In this document: in pieces, positions 4,758-5,241 of the stretch
How the letters are laid out: each line of letters opens with the position of its first letter
Numbering within the stretch: position 1 is the first letter of the stretch
Source: Gemmatimonadota bacterium
Lineage (GTDB): Bacteria; Gemmatimonadota; Gemmatimonadetes; Gemmatimonadales; GWC2-71-9
Assembly: GCA_003220955.1 (NCBI GenBank)
Contig: QHTW01000269.1
Coordinates: 1-5,241 of the forward strand
Reading direction: 5' to 3'
DNA: 5,241 bases
Notes under the pieces: generated by a model
What the model was told of the DNA's origin: nothing
The model's input: only the letters and a program-made list of their open reading frames with translations
Database searches by the model: none
Made by a program: the position numbers and the translations under genes

Positions 4758-5241
4758 GCTGTTCGTCTGAGACGTAGGGCGCGGGTCCCAACCGCAGGGT
4801 GTCGCCCCGGTAGTCCGTCCAGATATTCTGCTTGCGCAGCGCCTTTTGAATCGTCGCGGCTCGCGTGGCAGGGACCGCCAGGAAGCCGCCAATGGCGTCG
4901 TTCCTCGTTTTTCCCGACAGAATCTCGAGCTGATGCTGGCTGAACTCTCGCAGCCTCTGCGAGGTCAGTTTCTGCTCTTCAAAAAACTTGAATACGGCTG
5001 CCGCCCGATAATGACTGGTAAAGTCATAGGTCGCGCCGGCAAATCGCGCGGGGCCAGGACCGTATGTAACCGAGCCGCTCCTGAGCGCGCGACTCAAATC
5101 GGTGAACTCACTAAACCATCCCGTTACCACCGGCCGGAGGTCGCAGTGCTCCGGGAATCGCAGAAACGCATTGCCTGGCCCCAGCTGGCAGTACTTGTAA
5201 CCGCCCCCGACCACGTACGCGCGCTGCAGCCCTTGCTCGGA
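4708..5241 (-). CDS. Kynureninase-family PLP-dependent enzyme, C-terminal part (5' end outside window)
   Basis: The minus-strand frame is open from base 5241, so the start lies to the right; 177 C-terminal residues of a roughly 400-residue fold-type I PLP enzyme are visible. 'GGGYKY' (12-17, codons near 5191-5208) holds the expected Schiff-base lysine K16. 'LRPVVTGWF' (35-43) and the C-terminal 'RGDTLRLGPAPY' (145-156) match the kynureninase branch of class V aminotransferases; R150 sits where kynureninases have the substrate-carboxylate arginine. Two places differ from characterised kynureninases: GWFSEF instead of GWFGHE-like, and 'FAGATYDFTSHYRAA' where the substrate-facing SNPP/GTPP loop normally lies. 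Family membership is therefore solid, but hydrolysis of kynurenine is not proven, and no kynurenine-pathway neighbour is visible, so I give no symbol. Its stop TGA (4708-4710, complement) lies inside the 3' end of tadA. It could begin as late as GTG 5214, but upstream codons continue the family sequence, so this is a truncation by the window edge. Confidence 0.8.
   Translation of the reverse strand, partial: SEQGLQRAYVVGGGYKYCQLGPGNAFLRFPEHCDLRPVVTGWFSEFTDLSRALRSGSVTYGPGPARFAGATYDFTSHYRAAAVFKFFEEQKLTSQRLREFSQHQLEILSGKTRNDAIGGFLAVPATRAATIQKALRKQNIWTDYRGDTLRLGPAPYVSDEQLSEAAETLDALLKRKS
4738..4774. repeat. Nested inverted repeats in the tadA / PLP-enzyme overlap
   Basis: CGTCTCA (4738-4744) is repeated inverted as TGAGACG (4768-4774) with a 23-base interior. 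Within it CTCAGC (4741-4746) and GCTGAG (4753-4758) form a competing 6-base-pair hairpin with a 6-base loop. Both lie at the junction of the two convergent genes, but no T run follows on either strand, so this is at most a weak or factor-dependent bidirectional end signal. It is also constrained as coding sequence, so chance is possible. Confidence 0.35.

Overview
The window is GC-rich bacterial chromosomal DNA (GC content judged by eye, not counted), densely coding, with no mobile element, CRISPR array or RNA gene that I can support. Three things together suggest a Gemmatimonadota-like or related FCB-type bacterium: a short secreted protein carrying the 'QNYPNPFNP' C-terminal domain typical of type IX secretion-type sorting domains, a SelB selenocysteine elongation factor, and the wording of the ClpB, TadA and kynureninase-family proteins. 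The taxonomic guess is inference only.

Layout, left to right. (1) Positions 1-1071, plus strand: the C-terminal part of SelB, cut by the left edge. It holds the end of the EF-Tu-like domain III and the winged-helix domains that bind the SECIS element. (2) Positions 1072-1182: a gap with a good TTGACA promoter candidate and an unusual leader (two Shine-Dalgarno-like sites separated by a weak hairpin). (3) Positions 1183-1626: a 147-residue exported protein that is little more than a signal peptide and a sorting-type C-terminal domain. A strong hairpin terminator follows at once, so it looks monocistronic. (4) Positions 1699-4303: clpB, preceded by a sequence that matches the sigma-54 promoter consensus closely. 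As written, clpB is broken by a frameshift at about 2827, best explained by an 11-base deletion between two CGCT repeats; all other ClpB motifs are intact. (5) Positions 4296-4757: tadA, overlapping the clpB stop codon by 8 bases and probably translationally coupled to it. (6) Positions 4708-5241, minus strand: the C-terminal part of a kynureninase-family PLP enzyme, converging on tadA with a 50-base antisense overlap and cut by the right edge.

How the genes relate: SelB serves UGA-Sec decoding, TadA serves inosine-34 tRNA editing, and ClpB serves protein disaggregation with DnaK, so the plus-strand genes are mostly translation and protein-quality housekeeping. The small sorting-domain protein is the accessory item. 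I see no clearly new multi-gene system. The points most worth checking are the clpB lesion (real or assembly artefact), the sorting-domain protein without cargo and its G8 tract, and the sigma-54-like site in front of clpB.
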